A stretch of DNA of 64,000 nucleotides from Rhytidiadelphus loreus (GCA_947034895.1 OX344762.1:46479087-46543086); one strand, 5' to 3'; shown: positions 43,719 to 58,199, counted from the first letter of the stretch. A program made the numbers and translations. Notes: a model not told the origin generated them from the sequence alone.

Positions 43719-46700
43719 AGAACTAGATTCATTGTGAAATGATCAAACATCATACTTGACCTAGATTTAGCCTTTTTAATTTTGTTCAAATATCAATCCT
43801 ATATTTTTAGTATGTGATAATGTTATGGATTGTCTATTATAAAAAAAGTTCAATTTGTTTCATAAAATATTATCATTATTATATTTTTATAGCAAAATTA
43901 ATTTAAAAAATTAATATAGCAAAAATAATCCAACTAATTTGAATTTTTAAAAGATATAAGGAACCTCAAAGATTGGTGTAAAGATTCACCAATTAATTAC
44001 TATGTATTTTATATTTTACACACAAAACATCCTTGCAAATGACCTTGAAGTCAAATGCCACAATCAAGCTAAATTTATCCTCTTATATAATTGATATGTA
44101 GATATTCTATATTTTCACTTGTGAAAGAATGAATTGTCTATTTTTGTTGATTTTTTCATTTTTTTTTGTTATGAAAATCAAATTATTGTGATTTTTTTTT
44201 TTAAATGAAAAAAAAATTTATATCAATAATTATAGTATATATTAGAGTAATTTGAAATTTTTACAGTAAATGAAGAATAAAATTTCTAATTTAAATTGAA
44301 AAAACTTTCAAGAAGAAATAAACACAAATGAAATATACACAATATTGTATAATTTGTATTCTGATACATAAAACTTGATATTTTATATGAAGTTAAAACA
44401 ATAAATTTTATATAAATTTGATTTTTTACAAATATCAAATTTATATCAAATTGTACAAAATAGGATTTTAAAACTATTTTTAGAATTTTTTTAATTACTC
44501 AAAGAACGCAAACATACTTTGCTTCAAATACTAATTTTTTTTGTTCAAATAGTATCTATTCTAAAATGACTTCAATATATACATAATACCATAGTTGTAA
44601 GATAGAATCAATGGAAAATAATTCTAAAATAGATGCCAAAATTTTAGATAAATTATTTTTTTAATTTATATTGCAAAAAAATATTAGAAAAATGATTTAT
44701 TATTAACATTTGTTGAACCTTATTTTTGAAACCTTATTTTAAGCATTTGTTAAATATTTAGTACACAGGTGTAAACCTTGCCCTATATTTGCCTTATAAA
44801 AATTATAAAGGATTGCTACAATGAGAATATTACATTTTATTACATCAATAAAGGTCACTAATATTCAAACGAATCCATCCACATGTTCCATATTTGAAGT
44901 AATCTAAAACTTTTGGTTTTAAATTCATTACTTAATATTAGATTTAGCAATAGTGAATTCAGTTCTATAATAATTGTCGCAATGCAAAGTATTTTATTAT
45001 GTAAAAAAAAATATTATTTTTATTTGATTGGGATTGATTGAGCGCACTTTAAGAAAATGAATATGGAAATAGGAGGATTGTGGTGTCAAGTACGATTTCT
45101 TTCAATGACAAAGCTTATTAGCCTATTTTAGGTGTTCTTCATTTTGTTACAACTCAAAGGGATAGGTAGTAGATTGGTTGTACAATTTTTTTGCATTATC
45201 TCACTTGCAATGCCAAGCTACAAGCTGCTCATATGGCTCAATGAGTCCACTAGGGCAACAAAAATTTAACCAACCAACGAAGTCCGCAACTTGGTGACTA
45301 GTTTTGCTTTCATGATGTTTTTATTGCTTCCATTTTAAAATGTTGGTTCCCATTTTCTACAATTTTGTCACTGAGAGATTTTCACATTTGACTTGAGTTT
45401 GGTTAAGTTATACAATGGAAAGGCAAAGTTTATTTTATCTTTTAGTTGACTTTTGAGGTTTTGTTGCTTAGATAAGAATATTGATAGAAATATGGGGATT
45501 AAAAGGACTAGCCTATAGATAAATAGAAGCCTATGTGACAAACTTATGGATTGATGTGTGCTACTTGAGGTAGGATAGGAAGGGGGTTCTTCTTCTTCCT
45601 TATTCAATGTGTATTCTTGATCTATATCTTTGACAAATGTAAACAAATTGTATATGATTTGGAATGAAATGAAATTTTAAAAAGATGTACTATTTCTTGT
45701 GAGGTTTTCAAAAACTTATTATGTGCTTCATTTGGAGTTAGTGTGGAAAAGTTTTACTTGTTAGGTGAAGAAGATTTAGTTGCTACTAGATTCAAGGGTA
45801 GAAACTTCAAGCTCTTGTAGATAATTGGCTAAAGATTTTTTAATTTTTTAATTTAGAAAATTTATTGATGATAGAATTGAATTTCTAAAATGTTATTGTA
45901 TATTGTATTTAGTGTTTGTATGCAATCTCAACATGATTTGAAGTAAAGAGCATCAAATGATATTTTGGGCCTTTGGGAGACCGTTTCAAGCCTATATCCT
46001 TCACTGTTTCCCCATAGTGAAGGAACGGCCAACTGTCATGAAAAAAATTCAAAAAAAAAAGGATGTAATTCTTCAAATTCAAAAAAAAATTCAAAAAAAA
46101 ATTGGAAAAATTGGAAAAATGAGGTGGCAGCCTTTCGGCCACGTAGGACCGTTGCGGTGTCACTACAAAAGTCACGTTCCCTGGTTATCATAGCATTATA
46201 ACTCGCAGTCTTCCAGAGGCCCTAAATCTCATGTAATGATATTGGGTTGGCTTGGAATCTAGGAGAGCCAACTTCATCATGCCATAAATAATGAATTGTC
46301 AAAATTTGAGGTTGACATTTAGAAGATTTGCATAAAATGTTATTGGCTTTTCAAAAAATATAGCATACTTGATTTAGAATTTTTATGAGGTTGTGACATC
46401 CATTTGAATATTGACTATGGTAATATTGATTGATACAAGATTTTTATATTTTATATGGTATTTTTCCTACTAATATGTATTGTAATACAACCACGGATAT
46501 ATACCTACACCTACACAATACATGTATCATTATACAATATGATATATATTGTATTTGAATCTTATATATACAAATTCTATACATATGGACACCACTAGTA
46601 TATACAATCCTTACATACGGGATTTGAAATGAATAATATTTTCCATCTTTTAATTTAAATCAAAGATCCTTCAAATGGATATGGGATTGGTATAAGTACT

Positions 46701-47967
46701 TGAAGGGAAATTTATGGCTTCTTGGAATTTTTTTATGCTCTTGAGCTAATCTAGTCGCACTAAAAAATACATCATTTTCCTAAAGCAACTCTCACTACTA
46801 GACATCATATATATGGTCCCTATTTAAACTTTCAGGATTAAACCATTAAAGTAAAAAGCAATATTCTATATTCTAATGCATTGCCAAATTTTCTCTTAGT
46901 ACAAGTGTACGTTATTTATTTTCATCTTTGTGGAAATAACCTACAATCACATAACAATGCTTATTAAATAAAACAAATCGCTACAAAATTAAGACAACAA
47001 TTTTTTAATGTTTAAATTAATAGATTTTAGTCATTAAAAAAACAAAACATATATAAACTCTAAATTATGAATGTTTTCCTTGTTTGATGATTATCACCAT
47101 TAATATAGTGTAATTACATTGAAAGTCACTAGAAAAAAATATACTTTAACAATGGTGTACAATAAATTCTTGCAAGGCTTTGAGTTAATCTTGAAGATAA
47201 TCTACAAGTTGAACAAAGGATAAGAAAACTCTATGAAATGCTCTTTCATTGTTCCTCCCCTAGAACTTTGCTCTACACACACTTAGTCCCTTTACATATC
47301 ATATCCATCTAAAAAATGGTATTTATATATAATTGGAGTGTGCGCACAATATTAAACAAAGACATATTAATGATGTAAAACAAACTTTGAAGCTTTACTA
47401 TAGTATAAAAACAAGGATGTATATCTTTTTTTTCTTATTAGAAAACCATCGAGAAATAAATCATGAAACTATGGCTTGTAAAGGAAAAAAATATGTTAAA
47501 ATGTTTTGATTGTGATTTATGAAAGAACAATATTAGATATCAAATATTGCTTTTGAAAATCTTAAAGACAAAACTAGTGAGTTAAATTGTACACTAATTG
47601 CAAGTTTGTATACACAAAATAGTGAAATTAGGTTTCTACTAATTTCTCAACATTCGATGTTGTATAAATATTTACTTTTATCGTACAAGAATGTACCATT
47701 TTTATTGTTGTAATTGGGATTCATAAACCTCCATGTGTACAAATGGAAATATTTGTAGATGTATTTGTTGATTTTGACGGCTTGTAAAGTACCTTTCTTT
47801 GGGTAAAGCAACCTAAATGTGAAGGCAATCTAATTTCACTATTTTATGTAGAACATCAACACTTTAATAATATTTCCAATTACAAAATCAAGATTGTACA
47901 ACTCTTTTTAGAACTTCAATAATTGCAATTTATGATAATCTTGATTGATATATGGACCTATCAATTA

Positions 47968-50900
47968 CTATAATTCACAAGCATTTGGTTGCCATCGAAT
48001 TCTTTGATTATCATAATCAATCACAAATAGATGCTCTCTCAATTGACCACCTGAAAATATAAAGATCAAGATCATATTTAGTAGTAAATTGTTTATCTTT
48101 CACAAATGATAATATAATAAATTTATAAAACTTATTTGAGAATTTTTTTGAAAGGTCAAAAAGACATACTTGAAAAGTCTTTGGAATGAAATACACATTT
48201 TGACAGGATTTATTTATTAATAAAATTCTTTATTCAACTCTAATATTTTACACTTCTTGTGGAAATATAACTAACATTTGACCAAGACCTTATCACAATA
48301 GATATTTCTATTCATTAATTTAAAAAAATATCTATTGGTCAAAATAAAAACTCATAATTTCAATTGAAAATGGAAATATGAATAATAAATTTCACAGATG
48401 CCTTATGATTTAAAGATTTATGAGTCATTTCTACTATTCCACTTACTCCAACTATACAAGTAGTCTTGTTATTCTTCAAATTAAGAAGTCAAGAAAAACA
48501 AAACAAATTTCAAAAATTGTCTAGTTATACTTTGATTGCCCTTCTTTCTAGCAAAACATTTATCCCCCAAATGACTCAAGCATGTTTGGGGGCTTTAATT
48601 AGTTTTGGAGCATGTAATTGCAATATCATTTTTTTGATCTAATGGTTGGGATTTCGTATGTAGATGCTTCCAAGGGTTATCTTAAATGCAATGCAAAATT
48701 CATAGTATTTGAATTTGTGGTCACAAAGTTATGTTCAATTTAGTCTTTTTGATTTCAATATGGGCAAGTTATGTAGCAAAAAAGAGTTTTTTATATTTGA
48801 TTTTTTTCCCTTGAATTTTTTCTTATAGGTTTTCAACTAAATATAAAAGTGTGTCATCAACTTAAAGAAGTTGATATATATATATATATATTTATTTTTT
48901 ATTTTTTATTTTTTATTTTTTATTTTATTTTTTTATTTTTATTTTTTATTTATTTTTTATTTATTTTTTTTTTATTTTTTTTTATTTTTTTTTATTTTTT
49001 TATTTTTAAATTTGATATCAAAAATACATTTGACTTAAATATTATACAACTACTTGGTTAAATTGAGTATAAATAATTGTCTTAGAAAGATAATAACGTG
49101 ATACATGTTCCTTTAAAAACAATTTTAAGAAATTATCTTTTTACTTTACAATGGCATGCCTCAAAATTGCAAAAGCCCAGAATAAGCTTTATAGTAATTT
49201 AGTGAAAATTGCAAAATTATCCTATTAATAATCTAAATTATATTTTAAATTAAATCTTTATAAACATCAAAATTAAATATAAGATTAGAATGATTATAAA
49301 TTGAGCATGTGCCCCTATTGTATGCATGCACAAAAAATAATCATTGAAAAGTTTGGATACTCACCTCCAAGAATAGACTCTCCTCTATTTAAATCGGTAG
49401 CACGTATAATATTTACACATAACACCTTTTTATTTTTCTGCTTACAAAATAATAAGCTAAAATTATTTATGTATATATTTATATATTTTTTAAATTTATA
49501 TTACTATTTAAAATGACTAAACTTTGTTACAAATTCCACTAACAATAAACAACGTTAGATTGATGATTATCCAATGTCTAAGAGGAACTCAAGGCTTTCA
49601 TTGGTTATAGCTTTTAAACTAATTAGCAACCTTTCTATTAGACTTTGTAATTTTATCAAAATATATATTATTGACATACAAGTTGACATATCATATAACA
49701 TATTATTTTTATCATTCACACACATGCTTCTTCATATAAAAATGCATATGAGCTAATAAGATCAAAATAGCATAAGAATGGGCAATTTCGTTAAAATGGC
49801 GGTTCAAGGAACCAACTAGGGCATGAGATCTTGTGGAAGACAATGGTGGGGGCGATGCCATACGTAAACAAGTAGTGATTTGGGCAAACATGGGACACAA
49901 TGAATGCTTGATATGAGATGAATAGGTGCCTCAATACACCTTAGTCTCTGTTCCTTCATGTACAAATGCCAATGGAATACCGCCATTTTAACGAAATTGC
50001 CCATAAGATTATAAATCATTGAAAGAAATATATTAATAATGATTTTACTGCATAGATCCTTACTTCCCATTCCAAATAATTTTCAGGTAGAATTGTTAAA
50101 TATCGAATTTGACCATCTTTTGGATCACTAGGCATTCCTTTAATTGCAAATGTAAGAAGTGGAAAGTTGTGTATTGGTGAAATTACTATATCCTGCAAAT
50201 TAAATTATATCTAATAACTACAATACATTCATCATAATAGTATATTCTTCATCTACCAAATTATCAAATTCATAGATAGTTTGAATGTTGTAAATAATGG
50301 TGATGCTTAATCAAGCATGTAAATATAAACAATAAATTAATATTTAAATTTGTGTGCAATATTTACAATTTATTTATAAAAATTTCAATTTAATAAATAA
50401 TTGGTTCTAAATATGTTTATAATAATAAATCTATTTAAATGTAGCTAAAATAAATTTCAAATGCACATTAGATACTACTCTATCACCTAGTTATAGCACA
50501 AAAGCTCACTTTATAAAGAAAAACAATATCCATTAGTTTATTTTTCATAGGTATATCAATTTATGAAAAACACAACAAAAGTGATTAGAAAATGAAATCC
50601 TAATTTAATCTTGTCAGTGCTTTTTGTAAGGTATTTGTAAGAGTCCATGACAATGAACTAGGATATGAACTAGGATATATGGATCACTTGAGAGTTCAAA
50701 AGATAAAATAAAATAGTATTATGGCAGTTCAAGGCTTATGTTCTGAGTATGTAAATAAACTTATTTAGATGTATTTAAATTTTTCATTCAATATACTAAA
50801 ATAAATTGGTAGAAACATTATCAATAATATAAACTATGCTTAATACTTAGAATATATATAATACATGTATATATAAGTATACCTCCGAACTACTCCAACA

Positions 50901-53900
50901 TTGTCTCCTATCACTTTCTATGTATTGAAGGTCATCCGGGGTTGCAAAATACCCTTTCTCCATTGCATACTCGTCAAGCTGCTTCCTACATGTTTGACTA
51001 ATACTTGAGGTTGGAATGTTCGATATGATAAAATCCAATAATTATCATGTTGCAAGTATTTGAAATTTTATTCTATTTACATTGAATTTGCAATAGATTG
51101 GTATCATTTCAATAATCAATAACTATTAAATTTAGTCTTGTAGATACAAAGGTAATGAAAGAATGTACATCATTTATTAGTGGATCATAGAAAGCTCGAT
51201 CTAAGTATGTTAAATCACTTCCAGTATCAAGCACAAAAATTTCATTTCCAATAGTTGATGGAGAATTTTGTGGATTTATATGTTTGCCTTTAAATAGAAT
51301 AAATAATAATGACACGGCAACTGAGCAATCTACACTGTACACATTTCCAATTTTCAATATTTAGAAAATATAAAATCATGAAGATTGTAAAGTTTTCAGA
51401 TTAGATATAAACAAAACTAATGCATCAATTTTGAACTAATGAATTTTGATGTATTTCAATGAAAACGCACCCTTTACTCTCTCTTAGTTTTGCCCAATAA
51501 ACATTGCCTTTGTCAAACTTTTCTTTATAATCAACACCCACAGCAACGTAACCCATTCGATCTTTTGTACCAAAAAAGCCTCGTTTAACTGCTTTTGCTA
51601 TGCAAATGACTACTACATTATGGTGAATAATATTTGTTTGAAGCCATTGATCAATAAGAGTCATTTTGCAATTACCAAGACCAATGAGTCCATCATGAAA
51701 AAGTTGAGGCCTTTCACCAATGAATTTTTTCCTAGTAATACAACTAGCAAAATATCAAACTATAGTATTAGTTTTGAAGTTCAAATGTTGATTATAGTAC
51801 TGTAGTAATGATCTTCATATTTTAATTCCAATTTTGATTCAATCAGCTTGAATTTGTACAAACAATATACTTATTAATTTTCTAACATTGAAAAGTGGAT
51901 GTACATGCTTCATATTTAATTTAGCACTTTAAAAAAAATATTGTACAAGTATTTAAAAAGTGATCAATGCATTCATTTTTTAAACTTAATAATCCTTTCC
52001 TAGTGTAGAAAATAAAAATCCTTATTCATATCAATTTCTTTTGTTATATTGAAGAGAAAAAACTCATGACTACTATAAATTTGCTATAAAATAATCTTAA
52101 AAATTTAACTTGTTGGTGTTCATTCTAATAATCAATTAATTTCAATTATTGTAAGATTTTAATATTAAAATGTAAATTAAGAATAATATAAATTTTGAAA
52201 ATCAAATTAGGATAAATATACGTATAGTTTAGAATTGATGTCAATTATTCAAATTTTATGATTATGATTTTTTAATCTTTTATTATTAATTTATTGACAT
52301 TTTAATGATAAATGGCATTGCATCAGATATGATACATTTTAATAATCATTTCTTTAGATTAAAGCCGCAAATGACCAATGACCACTTTTTGGTTGTTTCC
52401 ACCTTTTGATAAATTTTTTTGACTAACAAAATAATTTCTTAGAATTTTTTTCCATGCTATTTATTTGGTTGTCATTATCTAGCCAAAATAAACTCAAAAT
52501 TTCTTAAACAAAATTTCACCATGGATGTTTATTAAAACTCAAACAATTCAAAGAATGGTCACTCCAATTTGTATTGAAAGAGAAACCTAAAGAAAGAAAA
52601 ATCATGTGAAGAAAATATATTCCAATTGTTGATAATGTAAGTGGACAAGGTAGTTATTTGGTTGAAGCATATAATTGATAGGCATGGATATGTAGAATTT
52701 AAAAAACATATACTTCAAATAATTACAAGGCTTTGAATATAATCTTTCATCAATTGTTTATATCGTTGTAAAAATAGGCATGCTTGTTTTCAAATATCCA
52801 CAATTACATTTTATAAAAATAATTTTTTTTTTTTTAAATTTTGAGATATGACTACTTTGATATCTATGAACAAGATCTTAAAGTCAAATTTTTGACAAAA
52901 AGATTCTAAGAAACATATTAATTTTGAGGCATGATGTTTTGAAGGTGATTTTAAAGATAATTTGGGTTGCTAGGGTATAACCTACCTTAGATATTGTGAT
53001 CATTAAAAACTTATGTTAATTTCATGATTACTATTGATTTTCGTTATTAGTTCAAGGTTTAGTAAGTAAAATAAATAGAATAATGAGTCACCAAGTTGTA
53101 CCATAAATACAAAATTCTAATACTTATGATATATATTATTAATGCTATAATATTTGAAAACAAGTCATTGCCATCTCAATATATTGTGATGCAATCACCA
53201 TTAGGAAGTGTTACAATGGGTTATAAGTGGATTTTTTTTTCAAAAAATTGTTTCCTAACAAAAAAATATTCTAAGTCTTTAGACCATGTGCACGATATGC
53301 TTGAGGGCATTTTTTTTTACCATAAATAACCCAAAGGATTCACAAAAGTTTGAATATTGCCTCCTAAGGTTGAAACTAATAATCTCTGAACTATTGTTGG
53401 GCCTTGAGGTAGGCAAGTTTGTTCAAATACTACGAATTTAGTTTTCAAACTTATGTAGGGTCTATTGTCACTACGTCTCAAATCCCATTGAATTTTGATT
53501 GGTGGATAGTTGAAAATTGTGATTTGGAGCTTCACAATAGTTTTAGGAAGCTATGTCTTAAGTCTTGATGTAGAGAAAAAACGCCTAAACCACAATACTT
53601 TTGGGAAGTTTTGGAGCTAAGGAAGTGAGACTTGAAATAAGGGTTGAGATTCTATATTGGCTAGACCTAATTCTTGTTTGAAGTCCCAACTATTTATTTT
53701 GTATACAAATATGGGGCAAATGACACTTAAATAGCATTTTTATAGGTTGATTTTGTGTGCCAATTTGCAATGTTCACTATGTAATATTGTACATGAGAAA
53801 TCTTAGGAATTAAACATGGGACTTTAATCTTCACACTTTCAAGCTCCCAATCCTACATATAATAATTTAATAATAATAATGTTCACTTTTTTTTCAACCC

Positions 53901-56003
53901 AAGGAAGTTGGAATTTGACCTTGAAGTGGGGACTTATTGAATTTGAATTTGGGATGTAGCGCAAAGCAATCACCAAGACATGGAACCAACTGGACTCCCA
54001 TTATGAAACTTAGGATTCAAATTGCAATTTGAAAACATCAAGTGATAAAGGTGTTGATTACCCAAATAATCCATTCACTTTCACATCACGTTGGCCATGT
54101 GTTGGCAATTTGAGACTTTCAAGCACAAAAGCACCTGCATAATGAGATGAGTCTGCATAAGTGATCCACATTAAACATTCAAAATTGTGGTCCCAATTGC
54201 ATGGTTCAACATGCGTGTACTGAAGTTCATGGCATAAACTAGAGTCTTTTCCTATGCACTTCACTATTGTGTCAGACCCAGCCTCAAACATTCCATTGGG
54301 TCCCTGCATTCAAATGTTGTTAAATGGATAGATTTTAGAAAAAACTTATGTCAAGGTTACTATAACTTACTGTAAACAATCCTTAAAATTATAAATTGTA
54401 AAACTATCCAATCAATGACCCTCAATCGTCATTAATTAATTGTAGAATAGATAATTCAAATAAATAAATGTGCAAAGTTTTACAACTTTTTAGAAGAACT
54501 CTTGAAAAGAGAAACTTTGATCTCAAGGCAACAAATTATGTGCATTTTCATGATGTTTTTAACATCATTACATGAAGCTACTTGTTTTTTTATGCATTTT
54601 TCAACAAAAGATAAAATTCTTAAATAAATGCTTTATAAAATAAAATATCCAAATGTTAATAGATCTTGTCATTACAACAACAAATGACAATCACTTTTTA
54701 CAATAACTTAATGCTTTTTGAATTATTTTTCAAGTTGGTACCTTACATATATTACAATGCCAATGCCATTTGCATGATTGAAATGCTAACAAGTGTGAAA
54801 TGAAGAGAGGGTCGGACTAACCAAAGTTGCAAATATTGACATATGACCAGGAAGTTTGCAATACACCCATGAGTGTTTACTTCCCGTATCAATATTGAAG
54901 TAAAACTTTTTAGCATGGGCACCCAACTTCATTTCAATGTAAAAATATTCCCTGGTACGTATGGAAAAAATTAAAGAGCATGGGCAATAGTGATTTTCAA
55001 AAACAATATGCCAATTCAAATATTAATTACTATGCCTTAGCAAACTTAAAGGTATGTTCACACTTGGTGTTAGGGGTGATGTTTGGAATGTGAATCCAAT
55101 CTAGGTCTAAATTTGTTCCTAAGACCCTTGGTGACAACACTCTTTAACACCAAGTGCAAACATACCCTTAATCATTGAAGACAATTTGCTAATCTTGCTA
55201 ATCCGAGGACAATTTGACCAATTTGCCAAGCAATGTAGGATAACTGTACATGAAGGTGTGCGTTTAAGTCGTTGTTACGTTGGCAAAGGCACTTAATGGA
55301 GTGTTTTATCCAATGTGAAGAAGTCTAAGAAATTGCACTATTTTGTTCTCAAAACTAGGGTCTTAGGTTTCAAGTTTTTAATTGCATATAGTAGCTAAGG
55401 ATGCACCATGTATATTTTGCAACACTTGCTAATGAATAAAATGTCTAGTAAGAATTGCTAATAATAATACATTCATGCAATCTTCAAAGTCCCTTTAATA
55501 CCTAAATCGAACTTTAAAATTGTACTCTAACACAAAGGTGCTTATTGGTGTTTTCATTGTATTGACTGTGAATATTTTATGATGGGGATGTATCATGCAT
55601 GCATTTAAACCACCCCATGACTCCAACTTTCATACTTCATAAGTAATTCAATAGTAGCCCAAAAAATAAGAATAAAAGTGATTAAGAACTATTCATTACA
55701 TTACATGTAAATTGAAGTGGTTAAGTCAATGTCTGCAAACCTGAGTTTAAAAAATGGAAGTCGGACTGATTGAAGTTCTCTACCATTTGTTGCGCTACTT
55801 GTGTGCCACATTTCGCCTTCACTAGCATTTGGATATTGATTGTAGTAGTGGTACAACGGAAACACAAACCCTTCATCCCTTGATTGAACGTCATAAGTAG
55901 ATACATGACGTCGAGAATTCCATATGATAATTAAAATCGCTATGCTAAATGCGGCAAGTGTAATTAGAAACTTGAATGTATGGACTCCAAAAGGCACGGA
56001 ACT
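47968..56003 (-). CDS. A1-family aspartic protease (nucellin/At1g49050-like), nine AT-rich exons
   Basis: A pepsin-type endopeptidase of the plant secretory route. Exons: 56003-55741, 54951-54822, 54303-54062, 51731-51471, 51334-51169, 50978-50883, 50192-50064, 49437-49365, 48050-47968; about 480 residues, the family's size. An N-terminal hydrophobic segment (LITLAAFSIAILIIIW) would be a signal anchor. The first catalytic site is NIDTGSKHSW (Asp near 109) and the second VLDTGSDLTYL. YADSSHYAGAFVLESL (flap region), GLIGLGNCKMTLIDQ, ILPENYL, LCVNII and DYDNQRIRW near the C-terminus all fall in family order. Every junction is phase-consistent, but the exon at 50978 needs the acceptor gaagcag; upstream AGs are out of frame. 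No in-frame ATG opens exon 1 before a stop, so the true first exon is missing from the model or the gene is damaged. Exons are nearly as AT-rich as introns. Confidence 0.82.
48872..49008 (+). repeat. (TA)n followed by (TTTTTA)n low-complexity tract
   Basis: A run of alternating TA passes into about 120 bases of T-runs broken by single A, within the last intron of the aspartic protease gene on the other strand. The open frame across it encodes only Phe/Ile/Leu/Tyr and is an artefact. Confidence 0.85.
49778..50003. mobile_element. MITE with 25-bp perfect inverted termini, in an aspartic protease intron
   Basis: atgggcaatttcgttaaaat (49778 onward, extending to 49802) is the exact reverse complement of 49980-50004. 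The insert is about 226 bp and is flanked by the direct repeat TAAGA (49773-49777 and 50004-50008), a plausible 5-bp target-site duplication. It lies in the intron between the exons at 50192-50064 and 49437-49365. Confidence 0.8.
55046..55171. mobile_element. Short TTAA-bounded inverted-repeat element in aspartic protease intron 1
   Basis: Left TTAAAGGTATGTTCACACTT and right arm (reverse complement TTAAGGGTATGTTTGCACTT) match at 17 of 20 positions, and the match continues through ggtgtta. The whole element is 126 bp, so more than 40% of it is terminal repeat. Confidence 0.7.
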
Positions 56004-56032
56004 CTGTGTACGGACATGCCATTTGAAAGTTT

Positions 56033-56220
56033 GAAACTTTCAGTATAGGATCAATTGAAAGTGGAATTTTCAGTAAACTTGGGCTCTTTCACAAGAAGAA
56101 ATATAGCTTACATGGATCAGGGAAATGAAACTTTCAGTATAGGATCAATTGAAAGTGGAATTTTCAGTAAACTTGGGCTCTTTCACAAGAAGAAATATAG
56201 CTTACATGGATCAGGGAAAT
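56033..56220. repeat. Exact 94-bp tandem duplication
   Basis: 56033-56126 and 56127-56220 read identically as far as I can compare them base by base. The duplication lies immediately upstream of the first modelled exon of the aspartic protease. Complete identity implies a recent event, or an assembly artefact. Confidence 0.9.
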
Positions 56221-57327
56221 GAGCTACAAGAAAACCCATGTGACAATTTAAACCAATTACAATAGGTCTTCTTATAGACATTTTTCTAGCCTATGTAAGT
56301 GATGTTTTTATATTGCATTTAGAAGATATTCATGATTAAAGCCCTATGGTGATCACAAAAGGATTTTCCATCATATATAGGGAAGCATTTATTTATGGTA
56401 TTGTAGCCATAGAGATTTTTCACTATGACTATGAATTATGATGAAGATTCTCTTTTAATGATAATGTTAGAAGGCTCTTAAAATACTCTAATTCAATGAA
56501 TATCTTGCTTACAATTATACATCAAAATCAAAAAACAAAAAACTTAGAAACTCCTTCACAAAATTCCTAAAAAAAAATTTGAATTTCTTTTGAGGATAAA
56601 ACATTTATGATTGACAATACCGGAGTTGGATCATTATGTTGCCTCCATGGTGCTCGCAAATGATTACCATGACCTCCTCGCCTCATTGATTATACACAAG
56701 CATCCAAGGAGGGTCCCCAACAAGTTTGAATGTCATTGCACAGTTGCAGAATCAACATTTTGATTACCAAAAATCAATTTCATCATTTTTTCTTTCCTAC
56801 TGTGACAAATATTAATTTAGGGTTTGAATATTTTGTTATGTCAATACAACAAACTCACTAAAGTTACCATAAAATTCTTATTTGCTTCTAGTGAACAAAC
56901 AAGTTGTCTCACAAATTGCTCTGTATACTATTTTGCACTTGTGCGCTAGAAATATATTCTTCATGAAAAGTGAAATCCAATGTTTGTCAAAGTGGGAAAC
57001 TCACACAAATCCATAAAAAAAAAAAGTTGGATTAAACATAATAACTAAACGTTTGCATGTGAGTGTTAAATGATTGGAGGCTAAATTGTATAGAAATGTT
57101 TGCCTCATTAGGTTGAATCTAAATGTAGACTTGGTTGCATAATTTAGCATGGACTTCTACAAAGAGTTCATTTGAAAATTATACTAACTATATGAGAATA
57201 TCTAAAAATCTACATGCTTGATAGTATAATGAAATAGAGGTCATTAAATAGAAAAATTGGATAGTGTGCTTGAGGTGATGGTGATACCATGTATAAATCC
57301 AGTAGAAGAGTAATCAAGGAACAGTTT

Positions 57328-57547
57328 CACTACAAGAAAAGGTGTTTTCAGTGAGTTTTTTCAGTATAGTCCTAGATATAAGATTTTAAGTAATGATCTT
57401 TATGTAGATTTTTAGTAAAAATTTACTGAAAGTACACATATTTTCAGTAAATTTTTACTAAAAATCTACATAAAAGTCAACATAAAGGTCATTACTTAAT
57501 ATCTTATCTATAGGACTATACTTAAAACACCCTTTTCTCTTGTAGTG
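57328..57547. mobile_element. CACTA-type foldback MITE, copy 1
   Basis: Begins CACTACAAGAAAA and ends TTTTCTCTTGTAGTG, the canonical plant CACTA terminus. It is flanked by TTT on both sides, as expected for a 3-bp target duplication. Nearly the whole 220 bp is an inverted repeat, with arms meeting near gtacacatattttcag (57431-57446). It has no coding capacity. Confidence 0.88.
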
Positions 57548-58199
57548 TTTTTGTACGCGTGGCATGTAGTCATTGGACAAAAATCATTTCCAATTCTCTA
57601 CATTGCATTTGAGTTCTTTACTTGAGCTAGTTTCATTTGCAACATAGGCGATGCCATTTTTCGTATTCACTAGAAAAAGTATTGATACTAGTCACTAACA
57701 AGCTCATAAACAATTCACATAAACCTATTGCCATATAATATTAAATCATTGCTACAACATTCAAACAACATCTACAACCACAACATCCATGAGTATCTGC
57801 ACATTGGAATTCAAATCAAGACATTGAATGCCATGCTCATACCTTGCAGCACAATGCACTTTGCAACACAACGAACTCCTAATTAAAAATATCATGTAAA
57901 GCAAAATAGGCGAAATTGAATGAGTTCTAATCAAACATGTAATCCACACTTTGCAACAAGTCGTATGCAAATGCTCCATACTAAGTCACCAATCCATAGC
58001 CGTGGCAGAAAACGCAGCTCAACTAATAGTAGACAAATTTGATCAAGAGTTCATTTGATTAATTCTCACCACTCTTCAGTGACCTCAGAACTACAGTAGT
58101 ATTCTTTATCACTATGAAGAATCAAACCAAAAAAGTTTCATTTGCACGGCATTTTGTTGCCAAGGAAAGTTACCGACGACCACATCAAAATCTCATCCT

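Larger units (their letters stand above)
42309..47967. other. AT-rich spacer between mL46 and the aspartic protease
   Basis: 42309-42470 is the probable promoter and leader of mL46. The rest is very AT-rich, with repeats at 42480-42720 and 42782-43718. 43720-47960 shows no coding exon I can support; short open stretches there have no family features. A-rich runs cluster at 46040-46115. Confidence 0.55.

Noticed and set aside
45368..45646. 92-codon minus-strand frame with an acidic N-terminus and a hydrophobic stretch
   Set aside because: It stands alone in AT-rich sequence, with no family features or neighbouring exons.
48849..49061. 70-codon frame of Phe/Ile/Leu/Tyr
   Set aside because: Pure translation of a TA/TTTTTA low-complexity tract.
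53317..53535. 72-codon minus-strand frame inside the aspartic protease gene
   Set aside because: It lies in the intron between the exons at 54303-54062 and 51731-51471, which join in correct phase without it, and it has no protease similarity.
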